NCBI GenBank assembly: GCA_041752735.1
Contig: JBGSVW010000010.1
Location: 1-12,761, forward strand
DNA: 12,761 nucleotides
Direction: 5' to 3'
Origin: UBA1422 sp041752735
GTDB taxonomy: Bacteria; Bacillota; Clostridia; Peptostreptococcales; Anaerovoracaceae
The position numbers and the translations under genes are program-made. This document shows positions 7,451-12,761 of the stretch, piece by piece; the stretch's first letter is position 1, and every line of letters starts with the position of its first letter. The notes under the pieces were generated by a model. That model had not been told where the DNA came from, searched no databases, and saw nothing but the letters and a program-made list of their open reading frames with translations.

Positions 7451-8371
7451 ATGAGTTCATACAAGGAATTGAGAATTGTCGACAACTTCTACCAAACATC
7501 AGCGTTTTTTCCCATGCCAACCCTATTGGTCAGTACCATTGCCGATGATGGCAGCACCTCCCTTGGATCGTATTCCCTATGTTTCCCCTATTACATTGCC
7601 GGCAAGGATTACTACGCCATGTTGCTGGAATGCAGGAACTCGTCCAATACAGCGCAACACCTTTTGCAACGGGGCAAATGCGCTTTGAACTTTATCGAAG
7701 ATGGCAAGCCGGAATTCAAAGAAGCGGTTAGACTGGGCTTTCCCGGGGAAACCAGCGCAGAAAAAATGGCTAACTGCAAATTTCAATTGGAAAAAGGTCA
7801 GTGTGACGGGGAACGTCCGTTGATCCTGCAGGATGCCTATCAGGTATTTGAATGCACCTGGGACAGCCAGTTGGAAAATGCTTTTGAAGATGCCGCTCGC
7901 GTTGGTCAATTGGAAGGTGTCGATCCTCCTTACCGTGACTTTAATGGCATTACCAGCAAGTTCGGTTGTCATTTTATTCTAAAGATTGACAAAATACTCA
8001 TGAAAGAAAAATACCATGCTGCCATCATCAACGGTGTGAAAGCTTCGTCATTTCCCCGTGTTCCGGTGGATTATGGATATAGAGACTCCACCAAATTCTG
8101 GTTCACCAGATTCCGAAGGCCCATCGGTGTCCCCATTCCCACAGGAAAAGAGGCGGATATCCAAAGTGTTGTCTATGCCGCCAATCGTACTGACCCTGAT
8201 GTGAAATTCACAGAAGACGCCTGCAAAATGCTGACCCGAGTGCCTCGGGTGTTTTTAAAGACCGCCTTGAACGGCTGTGTGGATTGGGCAAAAGAGAACA
8301 ACGTCACACTCATTGACGAAACCCACATGGCAAAGATCAACGACAAACGCGGCAAAGAAAAAAGCAAATAA
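7451..8371 (+). CDS. Flavin-reductase-like split-barrel protein with C-terminal PCP_red-like domain
   Basis: A 306-aa cytoplasmic protein. Residues about 15-185 resemble the flavin reductase-like FMN-binding split barrel (PMPTLLVSTI, then GSYSLCFPYYI, then NSSNTAQHLLQRGKCALNFI). Residues about 250-297 (VKFTEDACKMLTRVP, then AKENNVTLIDETHM) match the pattern of the PCP_red domain found at the C-terminus of the light-independent protochlorophyllide reductase subunit B, where a short helical unit ends in a beta-type ITxE motif. The start at 7451 has AAAGGAGG seven bases upstream; the frame is open back to 7334, but that includes the promoter. The gene is 97 bp before ferritin with a promoter-like sequence between. 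A redox or flavin role is likely; the partner and substrate are unknown. Confidence 0.75.
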   Translation: MSSYKELRIVDNFYQTSAFFPMPTLLVSTIADDGSTSLGSYSLCFPYYIAGKDYYAMLLECRNSSNTAQHLLQRGKCALNFIEDGKPEFKEAVRLGFPGETSAEKMANCKFQLEKGQCDGERPLILQDAYQVFECTWDSQLENAFEDAARVGQLEGVDPPYRDFNGITSKFGCHFILKIDKILMKEKYHAAIINGVKASSFPRVPVDYGYRDSTKFWFTRFRRPIGVPIPTGKEADIQSVVYAANRTDPDVKFTEDACKMLTRVPRVFLKTALNGCVDWAKENNVTLIDETHMAKINDKRGKEKSK

Positions 8372-8373
8372 AC

Positions 8374-8438
8374 TTGTTTCACGGGTCTTGTTTGAGGTAA
8401 AATCAAGTATAAGCAATTAAACAAACGCAAATTGCGTT
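8374..8438 (+). promoter_or_regulatory. Candidate ferritin promoter and palindromic operator
   Basis: TTGTTT (8374-8379), 18-bp spacer and TAAAAT (8398-8403) form a plausible promoter. Downstream in the leader lies a perfect 7-bp palindrome around one base, AACGCAAATTGCGTT (8424-8438). It does not resemble Fur or PerR boxes. The start codon follows 31 nt later with GGAGG nine bases ahead of it. Confidence 0.45.
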
Positions 8439-8468
8439 GAATTCTTTAAGAAACGGAGGAATAAAAAT

Positions 8469-8981
8469 ATGTTAGATCAAACCGTATCAAAATTATTGAA
8501 TGAACAAGTGAACAAAGAGTTTTACTCGGCGTATCTTTATTTAGATTTTGCCAACTACTATACCGATGCAGGTCTTGATGGGTTTGCCAACTGGTTTACA
8601 GTACAAGCGCAGGAAGAGAAAGATCACGCCATGCTGATGATACAATATCTTCACAACAATGCGGACAAGGTTACTCTTGAAGCCTTGGCCAAACCGGATA
8701 TTCCACTAAAGAACCACATGGATCCCCTGAAGGGTTCCTTGGTTCACGAAAAATTCGTCACTGCATCCATCTATACCATTTATGACGCCGCAAGCGCCAA
8801 TAAGGATTATCGCACCATGCAGTTTCTGGATTGGTTTGTAAAGGAACAAGGCGAAGAAGAAAAGAATGCTGAAGATAATATCAAGAAGTATGAGCTTTAC
8901 GGTTCTGATGCCAAAGGTCTTTATGCCCTCAACGGCGAGATGGCAGCCCGGGTCTATACCCCACCGTCATTGGTTCTCTAG
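8469..8981 (+). CDS. ftnA: Non-haem ferritin (FtnA-type iron storage protein)
   Basis: A 170-aa subunit of a 24-mer iron-storage cage that oxidises Fe(II) at a di-iron ferroxidase centre and stores Fe(III) in the cytoplasm. All ligands known from E. coli FtnA are present at the same numbers: Glu17, Glu50, His53, Glu94, Gln127, with Tyr24 nearby, and the third-site acids Glu126, Glu129 and Glu130. There is no haem-binding Met52 (Asp52 here), which separates it from bacterioferritin. Length is normal. GGAGG lies nine bases upstream of the ATG and a strong terminator follows. It probably protects against iron-driven oxidative damage together with the flavoprotein upstream, though co-transcription is not shown. 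Confidence 0.95.
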   Translation: MLDQTVSKLLNEQVNKEFYSAYLYLDFANYYTDAGLDGFANWFTVQAQEEKDHAMLMIQYLHNNADKVTLEALAKPDIPLKNHMDPLKGSLVHEKFVTASIYTIYDAASANKDYRTMQFLDWFVKEQGEEEKNAEDNIKKYELYGSDAKGLYALNGEMAARVYTPPSLVL

Positions 8982-9030
8982 CACAATCAGGATGGCCAAT
9001 GGCTCAATGACTCAATAGAACAGATGCACA

Positions 9031-9059
9031 AAAGGTGAACCCACAGGTTCACCTTTTTT
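9031..9059 (+). terminator. Intrinsic terminator of the ferritin gene
   Basis: AAAGGTGAACC (9031-9041) pairs perfectly with GGTTCACCTTT (9046-9056) around a CACA loop, running into a T6 tract (9054-9059). Confidence 0.93.
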
Positions 9060-9095
9060 ATTTTTCAAAAAAACATTACTGTACCAAATTTCCTC

Positions 9096-9124
9096 TTGAT
9101 TTACGAACATATGTTCTTTATAAT
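9096..9124 (+). promoter_or_regulatory. SOS promoter with LexA box
   Basis: TTGATT (9096-9101), 17-bp spacer, TATAAT (9119-9124). Between them sits CGAACATATGTTCT (9104-9117), 13 of 14 positions of the Gram-positive LexA/DinR operator CGAAC-N4-GTTCG. LexA bound here would block RNA polymerase directly, so the polymerase operon should be induced by DNA damage. Confidence 0.92.
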
Positions 9125-9149
9125 AGAGTTCCCAAGAGGAGTAACGCAC

Positions 9150-10400
9150 ATGACCATCATGCACATTGATGCCAATTCGGCCTATTTAAGTTGGACGGCC
9201 GTTCATATGCTAGAAAAAGGATATCCCGTCGACATTAGGGACATCCCCTCTTGCATTGCGGGAGATCCCAAAAACCGACACGGTATCATTTTGGCCAAAT
9301 CAGGCCCCGCCAAGAAATATAAGATTCAAACCGGCGAATCCTTAATGGAAGCCCGCAAACGGTGCCCGGAACTGGTGGTGTATCCCCCCAACTATGATTT
9401 GTTCCTCCTTTGCAGCAACGCCATGTACGATATTCTCAAAGAATATAGCCCCCTGGTCCAAAGATACAGTATTGATGAATGCTTTTTGGATTACCGCGCG
9501 TCCGGTAGGTCTGCCAAAGACCCGGTGGAAGTGGCCACCGAAATCAAAAATCGGATCCATGAGGAATTGGGTTTCACCGTAAATGTGGGGGTTTCTGTCA
9601 ACAAGCTTTTGGCCAAAATGGCCGGAGAGCTACGCAAGCCCAACGTGGTAGAAACCATCTGGCCCGATGAAGTCCCCACCAAGCTTTGGCCCCTTCCTGT
9701 GGGCGAGCTGTTTATGGTGGGCCGCGCCACCACCAAGAAGCTTTTGGCTATGAACATCCGTACTGTAGGAGAGTTGGCTAATGCCGACCTGAACCTGCTG
9801 AAGGTCCTCCTCAAAAATGTCCACGGCCAGTTGGTATGGGAATATGCCAACGGATTGGACCTGACCCCGGTGACCACCAACAGCGAAATATTCCAAAAGA
9901 GCGTGGGCAACAGCATTACCATTGCCTATGACGTGTCCACCGAAAAGGAAGCCAAAGAAGTGTTGCTGGCTCTTTGCGAGCGGGTGGGCATGCGAATCCG
10001 CAAGCTGGGATGCAAGGCTTCCCTGATTTCCGTCCACCTCAAAACCAATGAGTTCACAGGACGGGGCCATCAGGTACAGCTCAGTTATTATACCGACTCC
10101 ACCTCCGACATTTATCGGGTGGGCTGGCAGCTGATGGAAGAAGCCTGGCGTCGCGAACCCCTGCGTCAGATGGGCATCTCCGCCGGGGTTTTCGCCCCAT
10201 CGGACCGGGAGCAACTGTCCCTTTTCCACCCCATGGATTTAGAAAAAGACGAACAAATGAACCGGGCGGTGGATCGTATTCGTCTCCGTTACGGGGACCG
10301 GTCCATCATTCGTGGGGCCTTTGTCAACACCAATGTCAATGCCATACAAGGTGGCGTCAACGATGGGGACTTTCTGATGATGGGAGGCTATTCACTATGA
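9150..10400 (+). CDS. Y-family translesion DNA polymerase (DinB/UmuC type)
   Basis: A 416-aa error-prone polymerase that copies damaged DNA. Catalytic carboxylates are Asp7 (MHIDANSAY) and Asp109-Glu110 (YSIDECFLD); Tyr12 occupies the steric-gate position that excludes ribonucleotides. VGVSVNKLLAKMAGELRKP (147-164) is the conserved palm segment and VGRATTKKL (190-198) belongs to the thumb helix-hairpin-helix. The little-finger region ends in QLSLF (355-359), a beta-clamp binding motif. The C-terminal RIRLRYGDRSIIRGAF is typical of the UmuC-like group. GAGGAG lies eight bases before the ATG at 9150; longer in-frame starts would begin inside the LexA-controlled promoter and are rejected. It overlaps the next gene by ATGA, so the two are translationally coupled. 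Confidence 0.93.
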   Translation: MTIMHIDANSAYLSWTAVHMLEKGYPVDIRDIPSCIAGDPKNRHGIILAKSGPAKKYKIQTGESLMEARKRCPELVVYPPNYDLFLLCSNAMYDILKEYSPLVQRYSIDECFLDYRASGRSAKDPVEVATEIKNRIHEELGFTVNVGVSVNKLLAKMAGELRKPNVVETIWPDEVPTKLWPLPVGELFMVGRATTKKLLAMNIRTVGELANADLNLLKVLLKNVHGQLVWEYANGLDLTPVTTNSEIFQKSVGNSITIAYDVSTEKEAKEVLLALCERVGMRIRKLGCKASLISVHLKTNEFTGRGHQVQLSYYTDSTSDIYRVGWQLMEEAWRREPLRQMGISAGVFAPSDREQLSLFHPMDLEKDEQMNRAVDRIRLRYGDRSIIRGAFVNTNVNAIQGGVNDGDFLMMGGYSL

Positions 10401-10660
10401 AAATCATTGCCAGACCCATTGATGTGGTTGCCTTTTTCCCCAGGAACAAACCACCGGTTCCCCGAAAGTTTCGTTATGAAGAAGGCGACGGACAAGCCAT
10501 GGCGATCAACATCGACCGGGTGGTTTCTGTTGAACAAAAGAAAACCGCCGGCGTGCTTTGCTATGTCTACTGCTGCCAAAGCTTGATGGATGGCCAAGAA
10601 AAACGCTACGAGTTGAAATACACTTTGGCGGACTGCCGATGGGAGCTTTACAAAATATAA
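10397..10660 (+). CDS. Small unknown protein coupled to the Y-family polymerase
   Basis: An 87-aa protein starting inside the stop codon of the polymerase (ATGA overlap), hence translated from the same SOS-induced message. No known domain is recognised. It begins MKIIARPIDVVAFF, has a basic stretch near 16-25, a CYVYCC cysteine cluster at about 55-60, and ends in RYELKYTLADCRWELYKI, a pattern of alternating hydrophobic residues suggesting a small beta-rich fold. It has no signal peptide or membrane segment. It does not look like YolD, the usual small partner of Bacillus UvrX/YqjW polymerases. A role in modulating the polymerase is inferred only from coupling. Confidence 0.8.
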   Translation: MKIIARPIDVVAFFPRNKPPVPRKFRYEEGDGQAMAINIDRVVSVEQKKTAGVLCYVYCCQSLMDGQEKRYELKYTLADCRWELYKI

Positions 10661-10683
10661 TCATGAGATCTTTACAAAATATA
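10646..10683 (+). repeat. In-frame 14-bp direct repeat at the end of the small SOS gene
   Basis: CTTTACAAAATATA occurs at 10646-10659 and again at 10670-10683, a period of 24 bp (8 codons). The first copy encodes the final LYKI before the stop; the second copy encodes LYKI plus a stop in the same frame beyond the first stop. This looks like a small tandem duplication of the gene end. Confidence 0.7.
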
Positions 10684-10689
10684 GCCCCT

Positions 10690-10727
10690 TTGCTGTTAGC
10701 AATTTGACAAAACAGGTATAATATAAA
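10690..10727 (+). promoter_or_regulatory. Candidate promoter region of the dehydratase gene
   Basis: A small hairpin TTGCT-GTT-AGCAA (10690-10702) is followed by TTGACA (10704-10709), TATAAT (10717-10722) and TATAAA (10722-10727). The TTGACA is only 7 or 12 bp from these -10 boxes, too close for a standard promoter, so the true -35 is unclear. The TATAAT lies about 74 nt before the start codon. Confidence 0.4.
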
Positions 10728-10795
10728 CAGTAGTAAGGAATCCCTTGCCACTTATTTCCTTTATGTCTATTCCGAAACAACGAAAGGAGTCAGTT

Positions 10796-12244
10796 ATGAC
10801 ACTAAAAACCGGTAAAGAATATGTGGAGAGCCTTCGAAAGCTCAACTTAAATGTCTATATGTTTGGAGAAAAGGTTGCTTCTCCAGTGGATCACCCGATT
10901 ATCATCCCTTCCATGAATGCCCTGGCGGTCACTTACGACCTTGCTTTGGACCCCCTGTATGAGGATTTGATGACGGTGAAGTCCCATCTCACAGGTGAAA
11001 AAATCAACCTGTTCAATCACGTGTTCCAAAGCACCGGCGACCTGGTCAAAAAAGTCAAGCGCCAAAGAATGCTAGGCCAAAAGACCGCCTGCTGTTTCCA
11101 GCGGTGTGTGGGCCAGGATGCCATCAATGCGGTGTATAGCACTTCTTTTGAAATTGACGCCAAGTATGGCACCAAATATCTGGACAACATCACCAAGTTC
11201 ATCGAGTATGTACAAAAGGAAGATTTGGTCACCGACGGCGCCATGACCGACGTCAAGGGAGACCGGGGTCTTTCCCCCAGCGCTCAGGCGGATCCGGATA
11301 TGTATCTTCGCGTGGTGGAACGCCGTCCTGACGGGATTGTGGTCACAGGATGCAAAGCCCACCAAACCGGCATCGTCAATTCCCATGAGATTTTGGTGAT
11401 GCCAACCATCGCCATGGCCCCGGAAGACAAAGACTATGCGGTTTCCTTTGCTGTTCCCGCCGATGCAGAAGGAATTACCCTCATCTATGGACGACAGTCC
11501 AGCGATACCCGCAAAATGGAAGGCACCGAGATCGATGTAGGCAACAGCCAATACGGCGGTCACGAAGCCCTAATTATCTTTGACAAGGTGTTTGTGCCCA
11601 ACGACCGAATTTTCTTAAACGGTGAAACCGAATTCGTCACCACTTTGGTGGAACGTTTCGGCGGACACCACCGTCCCAGCTATGCCTGCAAAACCGGCGT
11701 AGGCGACGTCCTCATCGGCGCTGCTGCCCTGGCTGCGGATTACAACGGTGTGGCCAAAGCTTCTCATATTAAGGACAAGCTCATTGAAATGACCCACCTG
11801 AACGAAACCATCTACTCCTCTGCTCTAGCATGCTCCTATGAAGGATACCCCACCCCCTCGGGTGCGTACCTGATTGACCTGATGCTGGCCAATGTGTGCA
11901 AACAAAATGTAACCCGGTTCCCCTATGAGATGACACGACTGGCAGAAGACATTGCCGGCGGACTCATGGTAACCCAACCTTCCGAAAAGGATTTTCGCAG
12001 CCCCGAAATCGGCCACTACGTAGAGAAATATCTGCGGGGGGTGGTTTCCGTGCCCACCGAAAACAGAATGCGAATTATGCGTCTCATCGAAAACCTCACC
12101 TTAGGCACCGGTGCTGTAGGCTACCGTACCGAATCCATGCATGGAGCCGGATCGCCGCAAGCGCAGAGAATCATGATTTCCAGATTGGGTAATATGGAAA
12201 CAAAAAAAGAATTGGCCAAAAAAATTGCCAAAATCAAGGATTAG
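10796..12244 (+). CDS. abfD: 4-hydroxybutyryl-CoA dehydratase / vinylacetyl-CoA isomerase homologue
   Basis: A 482-aa flavin- and [4Fe-4S]-containing enzyme of the AbfD family, which dehydrates 4-hydroxybutyryl-CoA to crotonyl-CoA in aminobutyrate and succinate fermentation. Nearly the whole length reads like Clostridium aminobutyricum AbfD: KLN...VYMFGEK, QKTACCFQRCVG (cluster cysteines Cys100 and Cys104), DGAMTDVKGDRG, MPTIAMAPEDKDYAVSFA, DKLIEMTHLNET, and YRTESMHGAGSPQAQRIMI with the catalytic Glu446. The remaining ligands are in HHRPSYAC (His292, Cys298), where the His-to-Cys spacing is one residue shorter than in AbfD. AAAGGAG lies upstream of the ATG at 10796. It stands alone: no CoA transferase or 4-hydroxybutyrate dehydrogenase is adjacent, so the exact substrate is not proven. 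Confidence 0.87.
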   Translation: MTLKTGKEYVESLRKLNLNVYMFGEKVASPVDHPIIIPSMNALAVTYDLALDPLYEDLMTVKSHLTGEKINLFNHVFQSTGDLVKKVKRQRMLGQKTACCFQRCVGQDAINAVYSTSFEIDAKYGTKYLDNITKFIEYVQKEDLVTDGAMTDVKGDRGLSPSAQADPDMYLRVVERRPDGIVVTGCKAHQTGIVNSHEILVMPTIAMAPEDKDYAVSFAVPADAEGITLIYGRQSSDTRKMEGTEIDVGNSQYGGHEALIIFDKVFVPNDRIFLNGETEFVTTLVERFGGHHRPSYACKTGVGDVLIGAAALAADYNGVAKASHIKDKLIEMTHLNETIYSSALACSYEGYPTPSGAYLIDLMLANVCKQNVTRFPYEMTRLAEDIAGGLMVTQPSEKDFRSPEIGHYVEKYLRGVVSVPTENRMRIMRLIENLTLGTGAVGYRTESMHGAGSPQAQRIMISRLGNMETKKELAKKIAKIKD

Positions 12245-12260
12245 AAGTTCTTCAATCAAT

Positions 12261-12299
12261 AAAAAACGGCTTGCTCCATATGGAGTCGGCCGTTTTTTT
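12261..12299. terminator. Bidirectional intrinsic terminator
   Basis: AAAAAACGGC (12261-12270) pairs with GCCGTTTTTT (12289-12298), with an inner CTCCAT/ATGGAG palindrome (12274-12285). T tracts follow the stem on both strands, so it can end the dehydratase transcript from the left and the repeat-protein transcript, whose stop is at 12338, from the right. Confidence 0.9.
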
Positions 12300-12337
12300 C
12301 TTGCATTGAGATAATATAATAAATTTTTGCTGTTCTC

Positions 12338-12514
12338 TTATTGGAATCCCAATCCGTTAAATGCCTGTCTGTCGAAGCCGAACCAGTTAAACCCGTTGGT
12401 ATCAAAACCATCCCGGTCAAAGCCTTTCCGGTCAAATCCCTTTTGATTATATCCTTCCTTGTCATATCCATCGTAGTCATAACCGTCGTTGATCATGCGG
12501 TAGAAAAAACCCAT
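12338..12514 (-). CDS. Small five-residue [D/E/K/N]-G-[Y/F]-[D/N]-x repeat protein under c-di-GMP riboswitch
   Basis: A 58-aa protein of unknown function. After MGFFYRMIN it consists of ten consecutive five-residue units, the last incomplete: DGYDY, DGYDK, EGYNQ, KGFDR, KGFDR, DGFDT, NGFNW, FGFDR, QAFNG, LGFQ. Glycine at position 2 and an aromatic at position 3 are almost invariant, with Asp/Asn at position 4. There is no signal peptide, membrane segment or cysteine. The pattern is not the A(D/N)Lxx pentapeptide repeat. The ATG at 12514 is seven bases from AAAGGAG; the ATG two codons earlier is only one base from it, and an ATG at 12544 lies before the site and inside the terminator. The opposite strand is open too, but lacks a start context. 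Expression should depend on c-di-GMP through the leader riboswitch. Confidence 0.8.
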   Translation of the reverse strand: MGFFYRMINDGYDYDGYDKEGYNQKGFDRKGFDRDGFDTNGFNWFGFDRQAFNGLGFQ

Positions 12515-12529
12515 ATCCATGCTCCTTTC

Positions 12530-12563
12530 AAAAAATAAAGCCACTCCGAATCATCAGAATGGC
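12530..12563 (-). terminator. Riboswitch expression platform: intrinsic terminator
   Basis: On the minus strand GCCATTCT (12563-12556) pairs with GGAGTGGC (12547-12540) across an 8-nt loop, with two G-T pairs, and runs into TTTATTTTTT (12539-12530). The T tract ends immediately before the Shine-Dalgarno sequence of the repeat protein, so termination removes the gene from the transcript. AATGGC at the 5' edge of the aptamer is complementary to GCCATT of the left arm and could be part of the alternative fold. Confidence 0.85.
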
Positions 12564-12588
12564 TGTCAGGCGTGCAAAGGCAATATTG

Positions 12589-12695
12589 TTACCCGCATCT
12601 GCGGGGCAACCGGCTGACATACCCGAAGGTTTAGTCCCTTGGCTTTGCGTCACAACCTTTCGGTTGCTTTGCCATTACTAGATTAATGTGGGTAA
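12589..12695 (-). promoter_or_regulatory. c-di-GMP-I (GEMM) riboswitch aptamer
   Basis: On the minus strand the core runs 12673-12605. It has GGCAAA, a P2 hairpin with a GAAA tetraloop (AACC-GAAA-GGTT), the invariant GACGCAAAGCC, a third stem with the CTAA tetraloop-receptor segment and a UUCG apical loop (ACC-TTCG-GGT), then GTCAGCC and GGTTGCC closing P1 with GGCAA. These are the conserved elements of the GEMM-I class. The first G of GGCAAA is retained, the position where cGAMP-binding GEMM-Ib variants have A, so c-di-GMP is the likely ligand. Outside the core, TTACCCACAT (12695-12686) can pair with ATGCGGGTAA (12598-12589) with one mismatch, competing with a local CCCGC/GCGGG hairpin that may take part in switching. 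Confidence 0.95.
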
Positions 12696-12724
12696 AATTT
12701 ACCATGAAAATAATGTTTTGTCAA
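12691..12724 (-). promoter_or_regulatory. Promoter of the riboswitch transcript
   Basis: On the minus strand TTGACA (12724-12719), an exact 17-bp spacer and TAAATT (12701-12696) preceded by TGG form a good promoter with an extended -10. Transcription should begin near 12690, just ahead of the aptamer, or a few bases earlier. A perfect palindrome GGTAAA-A-TTTACC (12691-12703) overlaps the -10 box and might be an operator. Confidence 0.8.
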
Positions 12725-12761
12725 TTATATTTCCAAATTTTGTAAGAATGCGGTCGTGTTT

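Noticed and set aside
10704..10722. TTGACA and TATAAT as a standard promoter pair
   Set aside because: The spacer is only 7 bp (12 bp to the alternative TATAAA), too short for sigma-A recognition of both hexamers.
12345..12487. Short tandem repeats as a possible CRISPR array
   Set aside because: The 15-bp period is the codon echo of a five-residue protein repeat; there are no spacers of 30 bp or more and no cas genes.
12341..12538. 65-codon plus-strand frame opposite the repeat protein
   Set aside because: Any 15-bp periodic sequence gives a periodic open frame on the other strand; here there is no start signal, while the minus strand has promoter, riboswitch and Shine-Dalgarno sequence.
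12605..12673. Aptamer as a cGAMP (GEMM-Ib) riboswitch
   Set aside because: The GGCAAA segment keeps G where GEMM-Ib members, as I recall them, have A; the rest also reads as the canonical c-di-GMP form.

Overview
The window looks like a chromosomal segment of an anaerobic Gram-positive bacterium of the class Clostridia. The signs are strong AGGAGG-type ribosome binding sites, hairpin-plus-T-tract terminators, a Gram-positive LexA box of the CGAAC-N4-GTTC type, a terminator-type c-di-GMP-I riboswitch and an oxygen-sensitive 4-hydroxybutyryl-CoA dehydratase homologue. Genus cannot be fixed from the sequence alone. There are no tRNAs, rRNAs, insertion sequences or CRISPR arrays.

Left part, minus strand (1-3320): an amino-acid/polyamine permease, a YtcJ-type amidohydrolase 29 nt downstream, and the start of a cupin-type (probably AraC-family) regulator cut by the window edge. 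This looks like an uptake-plus-hydrolysis operon with its own regulator. Next on the minus strand (3323-5921) is a second tight operon: a WYL-domain regulator, an ADP-ribosylglycohydrolase and a HAD phosphatase. Its probable terminator hairpin encloses the -10 box of the permease operon. Upstream lies a 510-bp gene-free stretch (5922-6431) rich in inverted and direct repeats, then a minus-strand hormone-sensitive-lipase-type esterase (6432-7313).

Plus strand (7451-12244): a flavin-reductase-like protein with a C-terminal protochlorophyllide-reductase (PCP_red)-like domain; a ferritin with all ferroxidase ligands; an SOS-controlled Y-family DNA polymerase, with the LexA box between -35 and -10, coupled by an ATGA overlap to an 87-aa unknown protein; and a 4-hydroxybutyryl-CoA dehydratase homologue ending in a strong, probably bidirectional terminator.

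Right end, minus strand (12338-12761): the most interesting element. A promoter, a complete c-di-GMP-I (GEMM) riboswitch aptamer, an intrinsic terminator abutting a Shine-Dalgarno sequence, and then a 58-aa protein made almost wholly of a five-residue [D/E/K/N]-G-[Y/F]-[D/N]-x repeat. A second-messenger switch dedicated to a tiny aromatic/glycine repeat protein with no recognisable domain is the best candidate here for an undescribed system.
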